Assembly: GCA_039881145.1 (NCBI GenBank)
Contig: JAYKKI010000090.1
Coordinates: 5,305,501 to 5,369,500 of the forward strand
Direction of reading: 5' to 3'
DNA length: 64,000 bases
DNA from: Druceiella hillmani
Taxonomy: Eukaryota > Arthropoda > Insecta > Lepidoptera > Hepialidae
The first letter of the stretch is position 1, and every line of letters begins with the position of its first letter. A program made the translations under genes and the position numbers. This document shows, in pieces, positions 21,871 through 34,839 of the stretch. The notes beneath the pieces are model-generated. The model made no database searches. It was not told where the DNA came from and worked only from the letters and a program-made list of their open reading frames with translations.

Positions 21871-23740
21871 GTCAAAAAATAAATAATTCTTTGCTTACTC
21901 AATTACTTGTTATGTACAACTAGTAGAAAATTATTCGAAACTAACGGTGCCCAAAACTCAGTTCACCGGAACTTTTAGAAGTTATTAATAAATTAATAAA
22001 AGTTACACTATTTTTATTGAAAGATCAAAATACCATATTTTTTTTTAGATGGTCGATTGCGATAAAACAAAGCTTGTATGTGAAAATAGTCTGTATGTGA
22101 AATAGCCCAGACCCAAAAGAATCCAGTGAAAATTTCTTCTAAATTCTTTTAGCTACTTGCGTGATGTGCAAAAATATAAACAGACTCATATACAAAAATA
22201 CAAAGAGAGAAAAATTCCAAAACCAACTTTTTTGTTTTGTTTTTTTTTATGTTCTGATAGATCAGACAACAAAGTACGCGTCAATCAACTTTATACAACA
22301 TAACAATAAACTTAATATAATAATTAAGTGACATATGCCGACCATTGTGCTGTGAACGACCAACAATGATCTCTGCCCTGGTGATTACAAATATATGGCC
22401 ATCTATTGGTATACATAAGCACACAATATATCTGTGTATTTGCCACGCGTCGAGTAGTTAAGCACTTCTGAGAATAATTGATTGGCAAATATCTTTTGAT
22501 TGAGTGAACCTAAAGCGATAAAATGTAAAGTAATATTTACTTCAAATTAACCCCCGTGATTTACCTGCAAACTCCATCCCAGTTACGTCAGTAGATATTT
22601 GCGTAATATGTACACAAACACAGATACTCAAACAGAAACACAAATAAAAGTTCATAAAATGGTTTGTCTCTTACTCATTCTTCGTCTGCTTAATAATATT
22701 TTTTTCTTCAAACATTTTCACTATACGGACAAGCAAAGTCTGAAACTGAATTCGTACTCGAAAAATGCTTATTAGATGAATTGCCAATACGCAACACAAA
22801 ACCAATATATTCCATAACATTCAATAAACGCCCCCCAAATGTATACATTCAAACCTATAGATACGATTTTACATACTAATTGCCGGCTTATGAATATATG
22901 CCACTAGAAACATCACTCGAGAAGTTTACACATTAACTGTCGCATGACGCACTATCCACACTTTCATTGTTTCACAAATCACAGCTGCTTTTCGTAGGAC
23001 AACAACTTTTACTTCTGAAGGCGCTTCATGTTTAATTTCCTTAAAAATTTGTTGGTAATGTATAAGATTCGGATTTCTGCAACGAGTAACGAAAATAAAA
23101 ACAAAAAATAGTTACATTTCAAACGAACTAACGAACCATAAAGAGTAGCAAGCGCAAATGGTCCATAATTTACAATATTCAGGAGAGCGTTCGCCAGCCA
23201 AGCGGATGTAGGCGCAGCCAACATCGAGCTCACCGGCGGTGGAAATAAAAGTGATATTTTACACATAAATATTCATGGACTACGTTTTAACGTAAATTCT
23301 GGGTTGGCGAGAAGTTAGTTTCATTCTGTACTTTTAATGAGTAGAACATAACGAAAGAAAGAGCAATAGTATTTGGTCCTATATTGTTACAACTGCAATA
23401 ATTTTATTTTCTTTTTAGAGAAAATAATTCAGGTGCAATTACTGAAATGCAAACGAGACCACTAGGGTGTCCCTTATTTTTAAAAGTTTTTATTATTCAA
23501 CACGTAGAACCAACTGCTTTCGTTTGCCCCTAAAACGTTTGGAAATAAATTTGTACCTTATTCGGAGCACTGCAATCCGTAACGACTTACATCGAAAGAT
23601 GTTCATACAAATTACGCGGAAGAAGCGGCGCATGCTCGCGGTATTTGCCAGTTGGTCTCGGTAATTAATACGTATTATTTTAGATTCAGAGAATGGCAGT
23701 GGAATTAAGAAGCAATAGAGAAGTGTTTTTTTTGGTGACA
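21871..23740. other. Non-coding stretch with one GC-richer patch
   Basis: At 23195-23250 the minus strand reads PPPVSSMLAAPTSAWLANAL in an 85-codon frame (23009-23266) and contains a donor-like CCG|GTGAGC. This may be an exon relic, but no partner exon or family is seen. ORFs at 23467-23664 (+) and 23493-23741 (-) overlap on opposite strands and are not recognised. Confidence 0.35.
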
Positions 23741-23741
23741 T

Positions 23742-24342
23742 AAATTATCAAATACCGTCGAAGTTACCGGCAAAGTTTCCGTCTGGCCGTCAAGTTCTTG
23801 CAGTCCTATTTTTAACAATCGCAAAGTTAAACTGAATGTTAGTGAAAGCGCAAATCTTGTTGTTAGACAGTGTATTATATTTTGGAAAAAACCTAAAATA
23901 CCAACCAGGGCTATATCTAACTGTTGAAAAAACTTTTGAATATTCATCAGGCTTGGAGAGTGTTGCAAAAAAAAATTCAAGAAAATTCAATATTTTTACA
24001 AATACCAAAAGGAGTACTTTCAAATTAGTTTATTTATTCGATATAGGACAAACTAATGCATAGAAACGAGTAAAAATGGCGGAAGATGAAATATTTTTGA
24101 AAAAAACAAAGGCAACCAGAGCATCCATAGTGCTTAGCGGGTATAGACAAAAAGTTAGCCAAGAAAGAAAAAAGTGTAAGACAGAGAAAACTAAAGAAAG
24201 AGACAAAAAGACTCGCGTAATTGTGTTCCGAAAGTTTATCGTCATCACTTACGACATAAGACTCTGTACAACCTCAAGAACAACACGATATGAGCAAATA
24301 AAAATGGAAAGGTTTAAAGAAACACAACCAACGTGTCTTTGA
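23742..24342 (+). pseudogene. Decayed transposon-borne protein, N-terminal part
   Basis: Pieces in three frames line up with a multi-copy, uncharacterised arthropod/cnidarian transposon protein. They are KLPAKFPSGRQVLAVLF (from about 23760), ESANLVVRQCIIFWKKPKIP (from about 23840), LFDIGQTNA, and after a stop VKMAEDEIFLKK (about 24075). The family normally reads LP..R.VL.VLF, then an F.EKA.IP-type segment, then LFDIAH.DA...IKI.EDK.FL. Two frameshifts and at least two stops separate the pieces, and everything C-terminal is missing. The last 88-codon frame (24076-24342) continues into a Lys-rich tail. Homology is by motif memory and no search was run. Confidence 0.5.
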
Positions 24343-27300
24343 ATTGAGAAAATAACTTGAAATAAACTTTATTTTAAATGTACTGAAAAAAAATTGTCAA
24401 TGTGAGTAAAAGAATCTCAAACTGCACGGATCTACTATTCGACATTAATAAAACCCGTTTCCTACTGTCCATCTTCATCATGAAATCCTGATTCCATCAT
24501 AGTCACAACGTGATGTCAATAGAAATGAGTATACGTGTCAAATTTCAAACCTCTTTCGAATCGGGGAGTGAATCAAAAATCAATTACAATATTTGTAACA
24601 AAAGACGAAAAACAAAGCAAGTTAAATACAAGCTTTCAAAAAATGTTCAACCTGCTGATATTTACAACATGATTAATTGATTAATTTAATATCTCATTGT
24701 GAATAATAACAAAACTGTGTGCAAAATCAAAGTCCCGCGAGGCTGCTACTGTAAGCAGAAAACAGTTCAACTGTAAATGAAATTTTACATATCGTACCCA
24801 AAAATCAGCCAACATTTCAGTTTAACAGCTATTTATTCCATAGCATTACATTTACGAGCAGTTAATAGCTAGCTAATGTAGAAATTAATAATGTATTTTC
24901 CGACCCATTAATTCATAATGTAATTTACGTAGACCAAAATTCATTTGCGAGTGACAAAAAGAAAGCACCAAGAAGATCCACCGCACCTAATTTTTGCGTC
25001 AACTAAATACAGTATCTATTTGGGAATTAGAGTTTGATACGTCCTAACTTTTCTTAATCTCTTGATGGATGTTGCGAAATGAATTACTTAAGTTGCTTTT
25101 CGTGTTTGGTATAGAGCGTGTCTACAAGTTTCTGATGCGTGTCTTCCATTAGCTTGCTACATATTTCATTATTATGAGATAGATTACAAGAAAGCTCATT
25201 CCACCAAAACCTATAGAGAAATAAGTATCTTAGTTACTCCTAATTAGATCAGATCGTTACTTTTTTTTTACTGATTTCGTACTGGGCACGCTAAAGTTGT
25301 ATTCCCTGTGATCTAAAGAAGATATTTCTCTCGTAAAATGGATTTTTCTATCGTAATTCGATTGTTCTTCTCCTATTTTATTGACAAGGCTCTCGTTCTG
25401 TGTGTCAAATTACTTTTCACGTTTACGTTTTCATAAACTTTTTGTAAGCCAATATCTAGAAGCTAATTATATTGGAAATTAATGTGTAGGTTAATTTATT
25501 TAGAACACCTTGAAAATGTTTTCAAACTGATCGCTGCCGCAATGTGATTTATTTACAACTGTTTCTTTTTGACACACAGCTTGCAATAGCTTATTTTGCT
25601 TGCCACATGACAACATTATGGCTATCTGTTGAATGTTTCAAAACAATTTTCACTCTGGATCAAATTTTATTTTGCTTGAAGAAGGAAAACAAAATTCAAA
25701 ATTCGTGGATTAGTATACGAATTGAACTTTAGTTATCTAGTTATTTATTGCAATAAATAATTACGAACATAAAAGAAGATAATATCTATGTTATTTTGAG
25801 TAATATTATTTTAATTCTTTTTAACTGAATAAAAATAATTTCCAGACTATTGTATTTATCGCCAAATATTTGCGTGCACTCATTTAATAAATTGGACTAA
25901 AATTTATTTTAAGAAAGTTAGTGCCACTATTGTCATTGAAAACAAAGGGACATTATAATAATTGACTAAGTCGTATGGAACGAATGGTAAAGCTTTGTAT
26001 CAATACGAAAAACATTTCCCTTTTATCCTTTGTGAAAAATAATGACTTATTCTACATCTTTAACAGCTTGCCGTAGATGCTCTTGTAATGAGAATGTCAG
26101 CATCATTTATCTTTTAATGTAATTTGTATCCATTTTTGGTGAGATGTGTGCAAAGTACAGTGATAAGGATCGTATTGCTTTCACAAAACCTACTGAAAAT
26201 GAGTAATATAAATGTATTTTTCCTATTGAAATTTGAGGATTTCTTGTATTACTGGCTTTAATTAAAGCACTTAGTTCTTTCATATTTGAACTGTTTCACC
26301 CTTCTGCAAATTTGAAAAAGAAAAACAAAGGAAGTTTCATAAAAATTCATTAAACAAAGGAACTTTTAGTTATGTATACAGTTAATTTTTTTCACGAATT
26401 TAAATAGTAGCAAAATTTCAACATATCTTGTAGAAGTGTTTTAGGTTATTTCATGAAACTCCGAAATTTTTCCTTCTTGTTTCTTAATAGATATACATCT
26501 CTGAGAGATAGAATAAGAATAGAATTATCTCGTATTTTCGTTTTTATTTACTTTTGTTTTGTTACTTCCAACGTTATTAAATATAAGTGAAATGTGGAAA
26601 AAAAATACAAATGTGGCTGCCGTAGCACTAATGTTGTAGATAACAATAGTAGCAAGCAGACAAACAGTAGCAAGCAGAAGTTTTTACTTTAAGGTAATCA
26701 ATACCAGGAGGTTGTTTTGATTAAACATGACTGGACATTGTCTCATCATGTTGTCATGGTCTCTCTCGTATAAAATTATCGATTAAAGATGCATTGATGC
26801 AACGTTACATGTTTACGCTACACTGCAATCGTCTATTGCTACCACACAAACTTTTGTATCCATTTGCAACTTCAATAGAGCTCTTCTTTCATTTAAATCT
26901 AATATAACACATTATAAACATTGATTTGTAAACCTTCATTAGTTGCTTATAAAAGAGAAAAATTCATACTAATGAAACACTATTTTAAATAATTTTGAAT
27001 AAAATTTCATGCTTATTCTGTTCAGTATCCCATAAGCTAAGCATCTCATCGATAACAATAGGATGACATTTCACTCTGGCTTTGTTTGTATTGATATCAA
27101 TTGTCTGCGCAAGTAATCATTTAACCTGTCTCTTAGTTTCTTGGTGATTTAATATCTTATTTTAGAAAAAAGTTGGCGATAAGAAATGACGCGTTTTCTA
27201 AAAGCTATACAGTTTGAAAGAAGAGATTATTTTAAGTTCTGAAAATTAATTCATTTAATTTTTATACTACACCGTGACTAACTTTTTCATGAGTATTCAG

Positions 27301-27695
27301 CTTAATTTTATTACTTCAATAGAAACCTTAGCATGCATATATGTATGCACGCCTATGTGCATGCTTGTATATAAGCAGGAATGTACGCTCGCATGCACAC
27401 ATGTATTTATAAATGCAGCTGAAATTAAATATCTTCACATAAATCTGTGTAAATATTAAACAATTCGTACACATTATTACTGAGTGATTTGCTTTATAGT
27501 GGTGTACAAAACAGAAAATTCAAGTTTGTGTAAAAATGCAAGCAAAATAGAAATGAATTGGAGATGTAAGCCGCCAATAGATTAAATATCATAATCTACA
27601 TTTCAATGGCAGTTACATTAAAAAAACAGCACTATAACGATCTATATCCTTTCCAATTTGATTAATGGTAAATTTAATAATGTTAATTAATATAT

Positions 27696-27696
<1 letters not shown>
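24343..27696. other. Long AT-rich non-coding stretch
   Basis: No gene, RNA or strong repeat recognised. Short frames (25544-25732, 27274-27459) lack domains. Around 24510-24600, TATACGTGTCAAATTTCAAAC resembles fragments of dispersed repeats. Confidence 0.5.

Positions 27697-27766
<70 letters not shown>
27697..27766. repeat. (CA)n(TA)n microsatellite
   Basis: About 35 bp of CA followed by about 35 bp of TA. Confidence 0.95.
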
Positions 27767-27769
<3 letters not shown>

Positions 27770-28900
27770 CTGCGTGTGTGAATGTGGTCTGTTCTTTTCC
27801 GTGTTTTAGAATTTATATTGCGTTAAAATATAATAAAAGTTTTTTGTAAGCGTAGGGAATATCAAACGCTCACCATATTTTAGTTATATCAACACTTTTA
27901 ATATTATTATTTAACACCAGTCATATTTTAGTGATCTTAACACATTTCCTCTTTTGAATCAACGTTAATAAGTTAACCAGCGTTTTAAATAAATTCTCCA
28001 ACAAGCGGTACCAATCGTTACTTTTAATGCTGCATGCACTTTTGAGTCATTGTTATAAATTTTTTCAAAAAAATATACGTATAGAGATAATAACCATTTG
28101 TTCTTGATGATTCTGAGATTATTTTGACAAAATAAAGGAACGTTATAGCCTTTTCTATTCATAACGTGGGGGTAGACTTTAAACTCAAATCCATCATCGC
28201 AATCCCTCTGTTTCTGCTGCTCTTTAGAATCAATACAAAATTATAAATATTTAAAATTGTTTCCTTGTTATTATTCTAAAATTACTGTTAGAGTAAGTAC
28301 CCATAACATAATATGTAAATTCTCGTTCAACACTCGAATTCAGCGAAATTATTGTTTGAGTATCAGCTTTAATTTATTAGATACAGGTCACGTGGTTTTT
28401 AATTTAAATGGCATTGGAAAAATATTATTTAAATTGGAAATGAATCACGTTATTATCTTCCACAAAATATACCCACAACCTTTAAAAGTAGGGTAAAATC
28501 GCATTAATTATATAACACTAAAATCAAAACTGTCACTATCAAACTGATGTTTTACAATTATTTTCGTGTTACGATTTTTTTAGGAAACAATCTTGCGATA
28601 AAAAAACTTTCAATTGTATTTTTAGATTTTTAGTTGTAGTAAAGTGTAATAAATAAGTACACTACGCTAAGTCTTGTGTATAGAAGATATCTTAACGGAA
28701 TGGAACATGTTATAACTTATAAAATAAAACTTTTTCGTAACTTTGTGATGAAAGCCATTATTGAAGTAGCAACTATTTTCAGAATATTATGTTTAAAATC
28801 TCTCCCACAATTGCGGTGTATCGATATTGACTTATTCAGTTTCTTATTAAGTTCAAACTGCTCAGACACAAATTTGAGATGAGAAAGTATAAAGTTTTGT
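27767..28900. other. AT-rich non-coding stretch
   Basis: Frames at 27965-28162, 28257-28496 and 28676-28882 have no recognised domain. Confidence 0.5.
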
Positions 28901-28904
28901 TTGG

Positions 28905-29215
28905 AAATACGTTTTCCCCCATGGGACGTGAGGACAACACTAAAGTGAAAGTTCTAAGTCGGCGCTAACAAATAACGCAATATAAAAGTTTTGCCCGCCG
29001 ATAAAATATCACACCCGCCCACCTGTCTAGATTTATTATCCCGACAGCAGGGTGAGCTTATCACAAAGTTCGTCCGTCTGTTGTCCGAGTAGCTATAAAG
29101 TTTAAATTGGAACGAAAGCGTGTAGCTTGCGTAAAGCTGATGTTGGAAGCTGTGATGCCTCGACTTTGCTGTCAGTTGTGGAAAGCGAGGGGAGACAGAC
29201 GTAGCGTTGACGAAG
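28905..29215 (+). promoter_or_regulatory. GC-richer patch with TATA boxes, possible promoter
   Basis: About 300 bp with clearly higher GC than either side. It includes AATATAAAAGTTTTGCCCGCCG (from 28979), GCTATAAAGTTTAAATTGG (29092) and GAAGGTTAAT (29212), which resembles a 5' splice site. It could be a promoter with a non-coding first exon. No coding frame beyond about 20 codons is present, so it remains a hint. Confidence 0.3.
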
Positions 29216-30655
29216 GTTAATACTTGTTATAAGCCCTTTTACTGATATTTATTCGTAGGACCGTTTCCAGTTACAAATAATTCGCTATCAGAAGTTCAAT
29301 ATCCACATATGCTTTCAGAAGTCCTCGTGTAGAAATATCCCTTGTCTACTGCCTTTGTCTCTATTTATAAAATTTTTGTGGACGCTGTTCAATGAAGTTA
29401 ATAGAGAAATTTAATTAAAGATTCTTTAAAAAATGTCGCTTCACCTCAAAATTAACTGATAAAACTAAGGACTAAAACTGATATTCTTATAATTTTATTT
29501 ATTCTTTACTCGATATGTCAACTTTAATTGCTTTATTTGCGAGTTACTTTAAATTTTGTTAGATATTTTCTATGTATATATGAATATATAAGGTAAGACA
29601 TTAAATACGTTGAAAACATGCAATGTATAATACATTGGTATGTTACGATTAATAAAATCTTCAATATTTCTTTTAAAATTATATCATAAATAACGTAGGT
29701 CTCGAATTTTTTCCAATTTTTTCAAAATTTTAATTTGCTTTAACAAATAAAATATAAATAGGTGGAATATATTGGAAAAAAATAGACAAAAAATAGAAAA
29801 TCAAAAGGTACATAAGTCGCATATAGTAGAAAATAAGTTGTTATTGCTATTCTGCAACATTTCTGCTTCGAATTCTTCTGATTTTCTGTTGCGGGGTTTT
29901 CATGAATTTTTCTTTGTCAATCACCATTCCCTTCATCTTAATTATATTTTCATTAATTTAATTATTATTGTTTAAAAGAATAGCCGTTATTTAGAGAACA
30001 ACGACGATACAACGACGAATTAATAAAATTATTATTCATAGTCATGAACATCAAGCGTATTATAAGATAGATAAACGTCAAAAAAACTTTAAAAATGTAA
30101 CACTTATGTAGTATTTTCTAAAATATTGTATCTTTTAGAGTATTTATGTAATCACTAAGATGTTTAACATCTTACATGTTGTTAAGATTGGTTATAATAA
30201 ATTTTAATTTTAATTAACTACTTTAAAAGTAATAATTTAAATTTCAAAATATGTAACAAGAAAATCCAGCCAGCAGCTGGTCGAATAACGCTTTCGAATT
30301 CTTGTCGAATAACGCTAACGATTCCGTTTTTATTTCATTCGTATTTAGATCTTGAGATTATTGTTGGAAGTTAACAGAAATAACTTTATATGAAAGTTCT
30401 AATTAAACTCTATTATTTATAATGTTTCTAGATATTTCAAATCGTTTAGAAAAATTAGAGAAAATGGTATGTGAAAATTCTACCGCATTTTAAAAGACAT
30501 ATTAAATAGTATTCTACATTATGTAAATTAGAAATAAAGTAATTTTTCGCCCCATTTTGTCCATGCGCTTCAAAACAAATATTGTTTTTCAAATTTTCCT
30601 ATATATTAAATGAGAATCTCAGTTAGAGAATATATTTGCTAAATTATTGCTTTTT
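29216..30655. other. AT-rich non-coding stretch
   Basis: A 67-codon frame at 29772-29975 has no recognised domain. AATAACGCT(T/A) (A/T)CGA(A/T)T is repeated near 30284 and 30308. Confidence 0.5.
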
Positions 30656-30659
30656 AAAA

Positions 30660-30832
30660 ATGTTTTTGCACCTGTGAAAGACGTGGTAGGCAATATTTTT
30701 CGTCATGTAAAATTAATATTTGTAAATAGTATAATAGGAATACTCTGTACCTTTAAATGTTTATAAGTACCTTTATGTGTACGAAACCCTCGTAGTGCAA
30801 GTTCTACTCATGTTTGACAGGTTCTTTCTTTT
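30660..30832 (+). repeat. Dispersed arthropod repeat, 3' half
   Basis: Same 3' half as at 14210-14400: CACCTGTGAAAGACGTGGTA, then ATTAATATTTGTAAATAG, then GTACGAAACCCTCG...AAGTTCTACTC and a TTTGACAGGTTCTTTC end. Confidence 0.75.
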
Positions 30833-30959
30833 ATAACTATTCAATGTGGTAAAAAAAATTCATCGCCATCATTTTACCACATCTCTGATGATTCCAACAT
30901 TAACTTTCGTGTCCAAAGTGATGCACTCTTACAAAATCTATAACAACCTGATAAAATTA

Positions 30960-31135
30960 TATAATTGAAATACAATTAAATGAAGCTACTTGATGTAATA
31001 TTATTTCTACTTTATTTAAATTCTTTACCACGACCTAGGTTTCGTTGTATTACAACATCTGAAAATAAATACTACATCACGTAGTTTTATTGTGAATAAT
31101 CAATTTCCACAAAATTAACACCACAAGTATACATG
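30960..31135. mobile_element. Head-to-head Penelope-like fragments
   Basis: 30968-31063 is the reverse complement of the hammerhead-like element. On the minus strand it reads ACAACGAAACCTAGGTCGTG, the best-preserved 3' half in the window, but its CTGA box is lost. 31070-31130 is the downstream part in forward orientation (TACTACATCACGTAGTTT ... CACAAAATTAACACCAC). The arrangement mirrors 12686-13066 with the middle deleted. Confidence 0.55.
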
Positions 31136-31219
31136 ATTAATTCAATTCTAGAAGAATTGAATTAATCTAATAATAAACCTTTTATTAATCGAAACCTAAA
31201 CAAGTTGATTTAAATCAGT

Positions 31220-31290
31220 AATCAAATTAAACAAGTAGTACAAGTCAAATTAAACAAGTAGTACAAGTCAAATTAAACAAGTAGTCAAGA
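31220..31290 (+). repeat. Short tandem repeat, 23-bp unit, about 3 copies
   Basis: AAACAAGTAGTACAAGTC followed by AAATT, repeated with almost no change. Confidence 0.9.
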
Positions 31291-33305
31291 CCTAACTAGA
31301 AAATTTTTGACCTACAATTATTATTTAATATTTAGTGTCTTTAAATATAGAAATTTAAGACAAATTTTAATGGATAATTTAAAGTCTGTAAACATATTTT
31401 TTTAAATCATTACTTTTTGCAGTCAGGTACTGAATAAATAGAATGCAATGGCATGTAAATTCGACATACGCTCAATATCCTGCCATATTTTTGACTCGTG
31501 ACTTCATTAGAGATCCGGTAAACCCAATCTCCAAACCCTTTCCCTGTTACAGTTAAAGGATTTTTAAAGATTTATTAAATGAAAATTGTGATTTTTTTCT
31601 TTATTTTCTACAAATTTCTACTTAAAAATCGTTTTTTATAAACGTAAACAAAAGATGATAACGCATTGTACGAAGCCACTGGTACGGTTTAAAATACATG
31701 ATGAACCAATGATAGCAAATTGACATTCGATATCTGCGTTATTAAAAATCGTATGGACAAAGTTTTATTAAAAAAATCGTAGCATATTATTAATAGTGAC
31801 ATTTAATCTCGGATAACTGGAAATATTTAAACTCATAAATTGCGCTGGACCATTAAACTTCGATTCAAGTTTGTCTCGAGTGGTTGCAATTTTTGCGATA
31901 AAACATTCTCCGCACTCACTAAAGTAAAATGGAATCAATGAATTGTTACGAGGAAGTGGGCTATTCGCAGTCCGAATTGAATTATCTTATTTTTAATGAG
32001 TTTATTATACTCAAAATTATATTATTTAATTGATTATAAATTTTTTGATAATATAATTAGGTTTTATTTTGCCAAACCGAATAGCAAATATTTAACCGTT
32101 AATTTAGAGTGCATTTTTTTTAACTTGTATACCTCCAACACTTTAAGTAAGTTATAAAGGAAATATAATCTAAATAAGCAATCAGGCACCGTATTATTGA
32201 ACTACGGTGCAAGTGAATATAATGAATAAACTTACTCATTTGCCTGATTACTCTTTAAGGATAATGTGGGTAAATTTATTTTAACTAGATATTTGTATAT
32301 ACGAAATGTTTTCTTGAGGTCAAGCTATTTGACGTGCCATATGTTTATTATTTTTATTTCTGTATCAAAGAAATTACAATTTACACAAAGTTTAAGTCGT
32401 AACTTAAGACATAGAAATAAGAAAATCTTTAAAAAAGTATTTTCCTTTGTGACAACTTTTGCGATAGACCATGTATTTCATAATCAACAAGCTATACGCA
32501 TTGGTATATTTAGATATAAATATATTATAGTCGCTTTCAGCTAAGCATTCAGATATTGGCCAAGAAAATGCGAATTTCATTTCTAGTCGTATTAGTGTTT
32601 CATTCAACCTAGCACTGAAGGAAGAAATATTAATTTCCACACTAGACTCCAGCTGCCTACAATTTTACGGCCTTTCTGTATAACGTAAAATTATCAAACT
32701 TTTCCTTCTTACGCAAAACTCATTAATCTAGTTAAATAGTCGAAGCAATAAGGTTTTTCTGTTACTATTTTTGTTAAGCAGGTATTACCGCTAGTACGGT
32801 CGTTTCCCTGTCCCGTCGGGTTTATTCATAAATATGTCATCATTGTAGGTGAATTGTTAACTAAGACAACTTATTAAGTAGGGCAGCCTGCCACCATTTC
32901 CATCCTACCGTGGTTCAACCGCAGCTGCCCCAAGCAGCGTCTAACTGACGTCGTAATTCATGTGGGTTCGATAGCTTTCCAACACAAGTCATCACGCTAA
33001 TCCTAGCAACTATCTGGGGTATATGATGCAACTAATGACGTTATATTATATATGCATGATATTAGTAATGTAAAACTGGTCACCAAAGTGAATAACTTGA
33101 CTCAATTTTAATACGTCTACCTTTTCAATCACCTGATTTCGGAACTCTATTTCTTTCATCATAGTTCGTACGTGACGCTATTTGGGACCATATTTCTTTT
33201 TCATTTTGTACAGGTATAACCTGTGTTTATTTGTGGATAACATCATTTAATGCAATAAATAAGAATGAAATGTTAAATATTAATTTAATGGAAACTGATA
33301 GATAT
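31291..33305. other. Mostly non-coding, one GC-rich patch
   Basis: 32880-33020 is GC-rich and open in one plus frame for about 39 codons (GQPATISILPWFNRSC..., then QRLTDVVIHVG). Its start and end pair as GGCAGC/GCTGCC. No splice context or family is seen. At 32178-32250 nested short inverted repeats (AATCAGGCA/TGCCTGATT around CACCGT/ACGGTG) are present. The overlapping frames at 32266-32544 and 32404-32640 are not recognised. Confidence 0.4.
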
Positions 33306-33898
33306 TTTTTTATATTGATCAATTTGCGTTTTTTGCTAACCTAGGCGATTTCTATCTCGATACTATATTGAATATACTATTTCGATATAATTGACTCGAG
33401 TCACCGGAAAATCATATCTTTTATAATATTACAGATACAATTTACAATCAGTTTGCGTAATTTTTTTGTATATTTACAAACTTAGACAAAAATGCTGTGT
33501 ATAATATATTTCTGTAAAATTAATTGACTCGTGCCACCAGAAAATAATTTCTTTTATAATATCACGAATAGTATTTATAATTAAACTTTATAATTTTTAA
33601 TATTGATCAATTTTGCGTTTTTATACGGATTTACACCATTTCATCCGAAGATACTAAATGTAATATACTATTTCCGTAGAGTTAATTGACTAGTCACCGG
33701 AAAATCATATCTTTTATAGTATTACAAATAAGATTTAAAATTAAATTTCATACAATTTTTTTAATATTGACCAATTCGCGTTTTTTCAAATTTATCAGTA
33801 ATATACTATTCTGTAGAATTAATTGACTCGAGCCACCAGAAAATAGTATCTTTATAACATTACAAATAATATTTACAGCTAAACTTTGTAAACAATAT
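33306..33898. repeat. Tandem array of four 130-165-bp units, A-B-A-B
   Basis: Units start near 33306, 33462, 33594 and 33756. Each carries TATTGA(T/C)CAATT..GCGTTTTT, then ATATACTATTTC, TTAATTGACTCG, an ACCRGAAAAT box and TTTTATAATATTAC. Units 1 and 3 share TCACCGGAAAATCATATC; units 2 and 4 share GCCACCAGAAAATA. The alternation suggests duplication of a two-unit block. Unit 2 is shortest. Confidence 0.8.
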
Positions 33899-34835
33899 TT
33901 AAATTTAAAAAAAATTAAAATTATCAAATTAGCCACCCAAAATATCATTATAGTTTTATTCAGTTTTATAAATTTCTTACTGAAAATGGCTGGGTAATTT
34001 GAGAAGTATTGAATCGAAATAATGGCGTTGAAAGTGCTTCTCACGTATACCTTGCGACAGGTAACCGTAAGTTGACATGTTACCGTGATGTCTTTTTACA
34101 TTGTTATGTTCAAGCGATTTTATTTACGCTCTTCTCCGAAACGGGTCAAAATTTACTGAAAGAAAAATAAACTACACTTTGAAACAAAGTTTTTATACTA
34201 TAATTGTATATATGTATTTGGAACAAAATTTTTATATATATTACAAAATGTATATTTATTTACATCACACAAGATACGTATGTGATTAATTTTACTGAAA
34301 ACAAATATTTAGTTACGGGGTTTACCCCGAGGCGAGGCTAACAAACTTACTAATTTTCGCATTTAAAATATTATTATTAGGGTATCATTATCTTGCGAAA
34401 AATTGTTCACGATCTAAGTTTAATGGAATCATCATCAATATTTAATTAAAATCTAAATTAAATATTGATGAATAATCTTATCTGCAGAAGCAATATAAGA
34501 TTATTTGTCAATATTCAATATTCGCTACTATTTTTTACTTTACATAATTTCTTTTTTATTTTCTATTGAATCAAAAACCATTTTCATATGGTTTAAGCAA
34601 GCGAAGTCCAGGAAAAAGCTAGTGAATGCTATTTTAAAATTAAATAATAAACAGTATATAATAAAACCATCTATTTTGAATATTGGGTATTTAAAAGTTA
34701 GGTTATATTTTACAACATTATTCAAATCTATATTCTATTTATATAATAAAATGTTGACAGAGTGAATTCTGCACATTAAAAACACTTTAAAAAAAGTGAT
34801 TGAGTTAGAGCATAAATGATAATAGAAGCCAAAAA
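33899..34835. other. AT-rich non-coding stretch
   Basis: ATATTTAATT...AATTAAATATTGATGA near 34435-34470 forms an inverted repeat (CATCAATATTTAATT / AATTAAATATTGATG). Frames at 34101-34765 are not recognised. Confidence 0.5.
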
Positions 34836-34839
34836 AAAT

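Noticed and set aside
32880..33020. GC-rich patch as a BTB-like exon (LTDVVIHVG)
   Set aside because: Only a few residues resemble the fold, with no splice context and no continuation.
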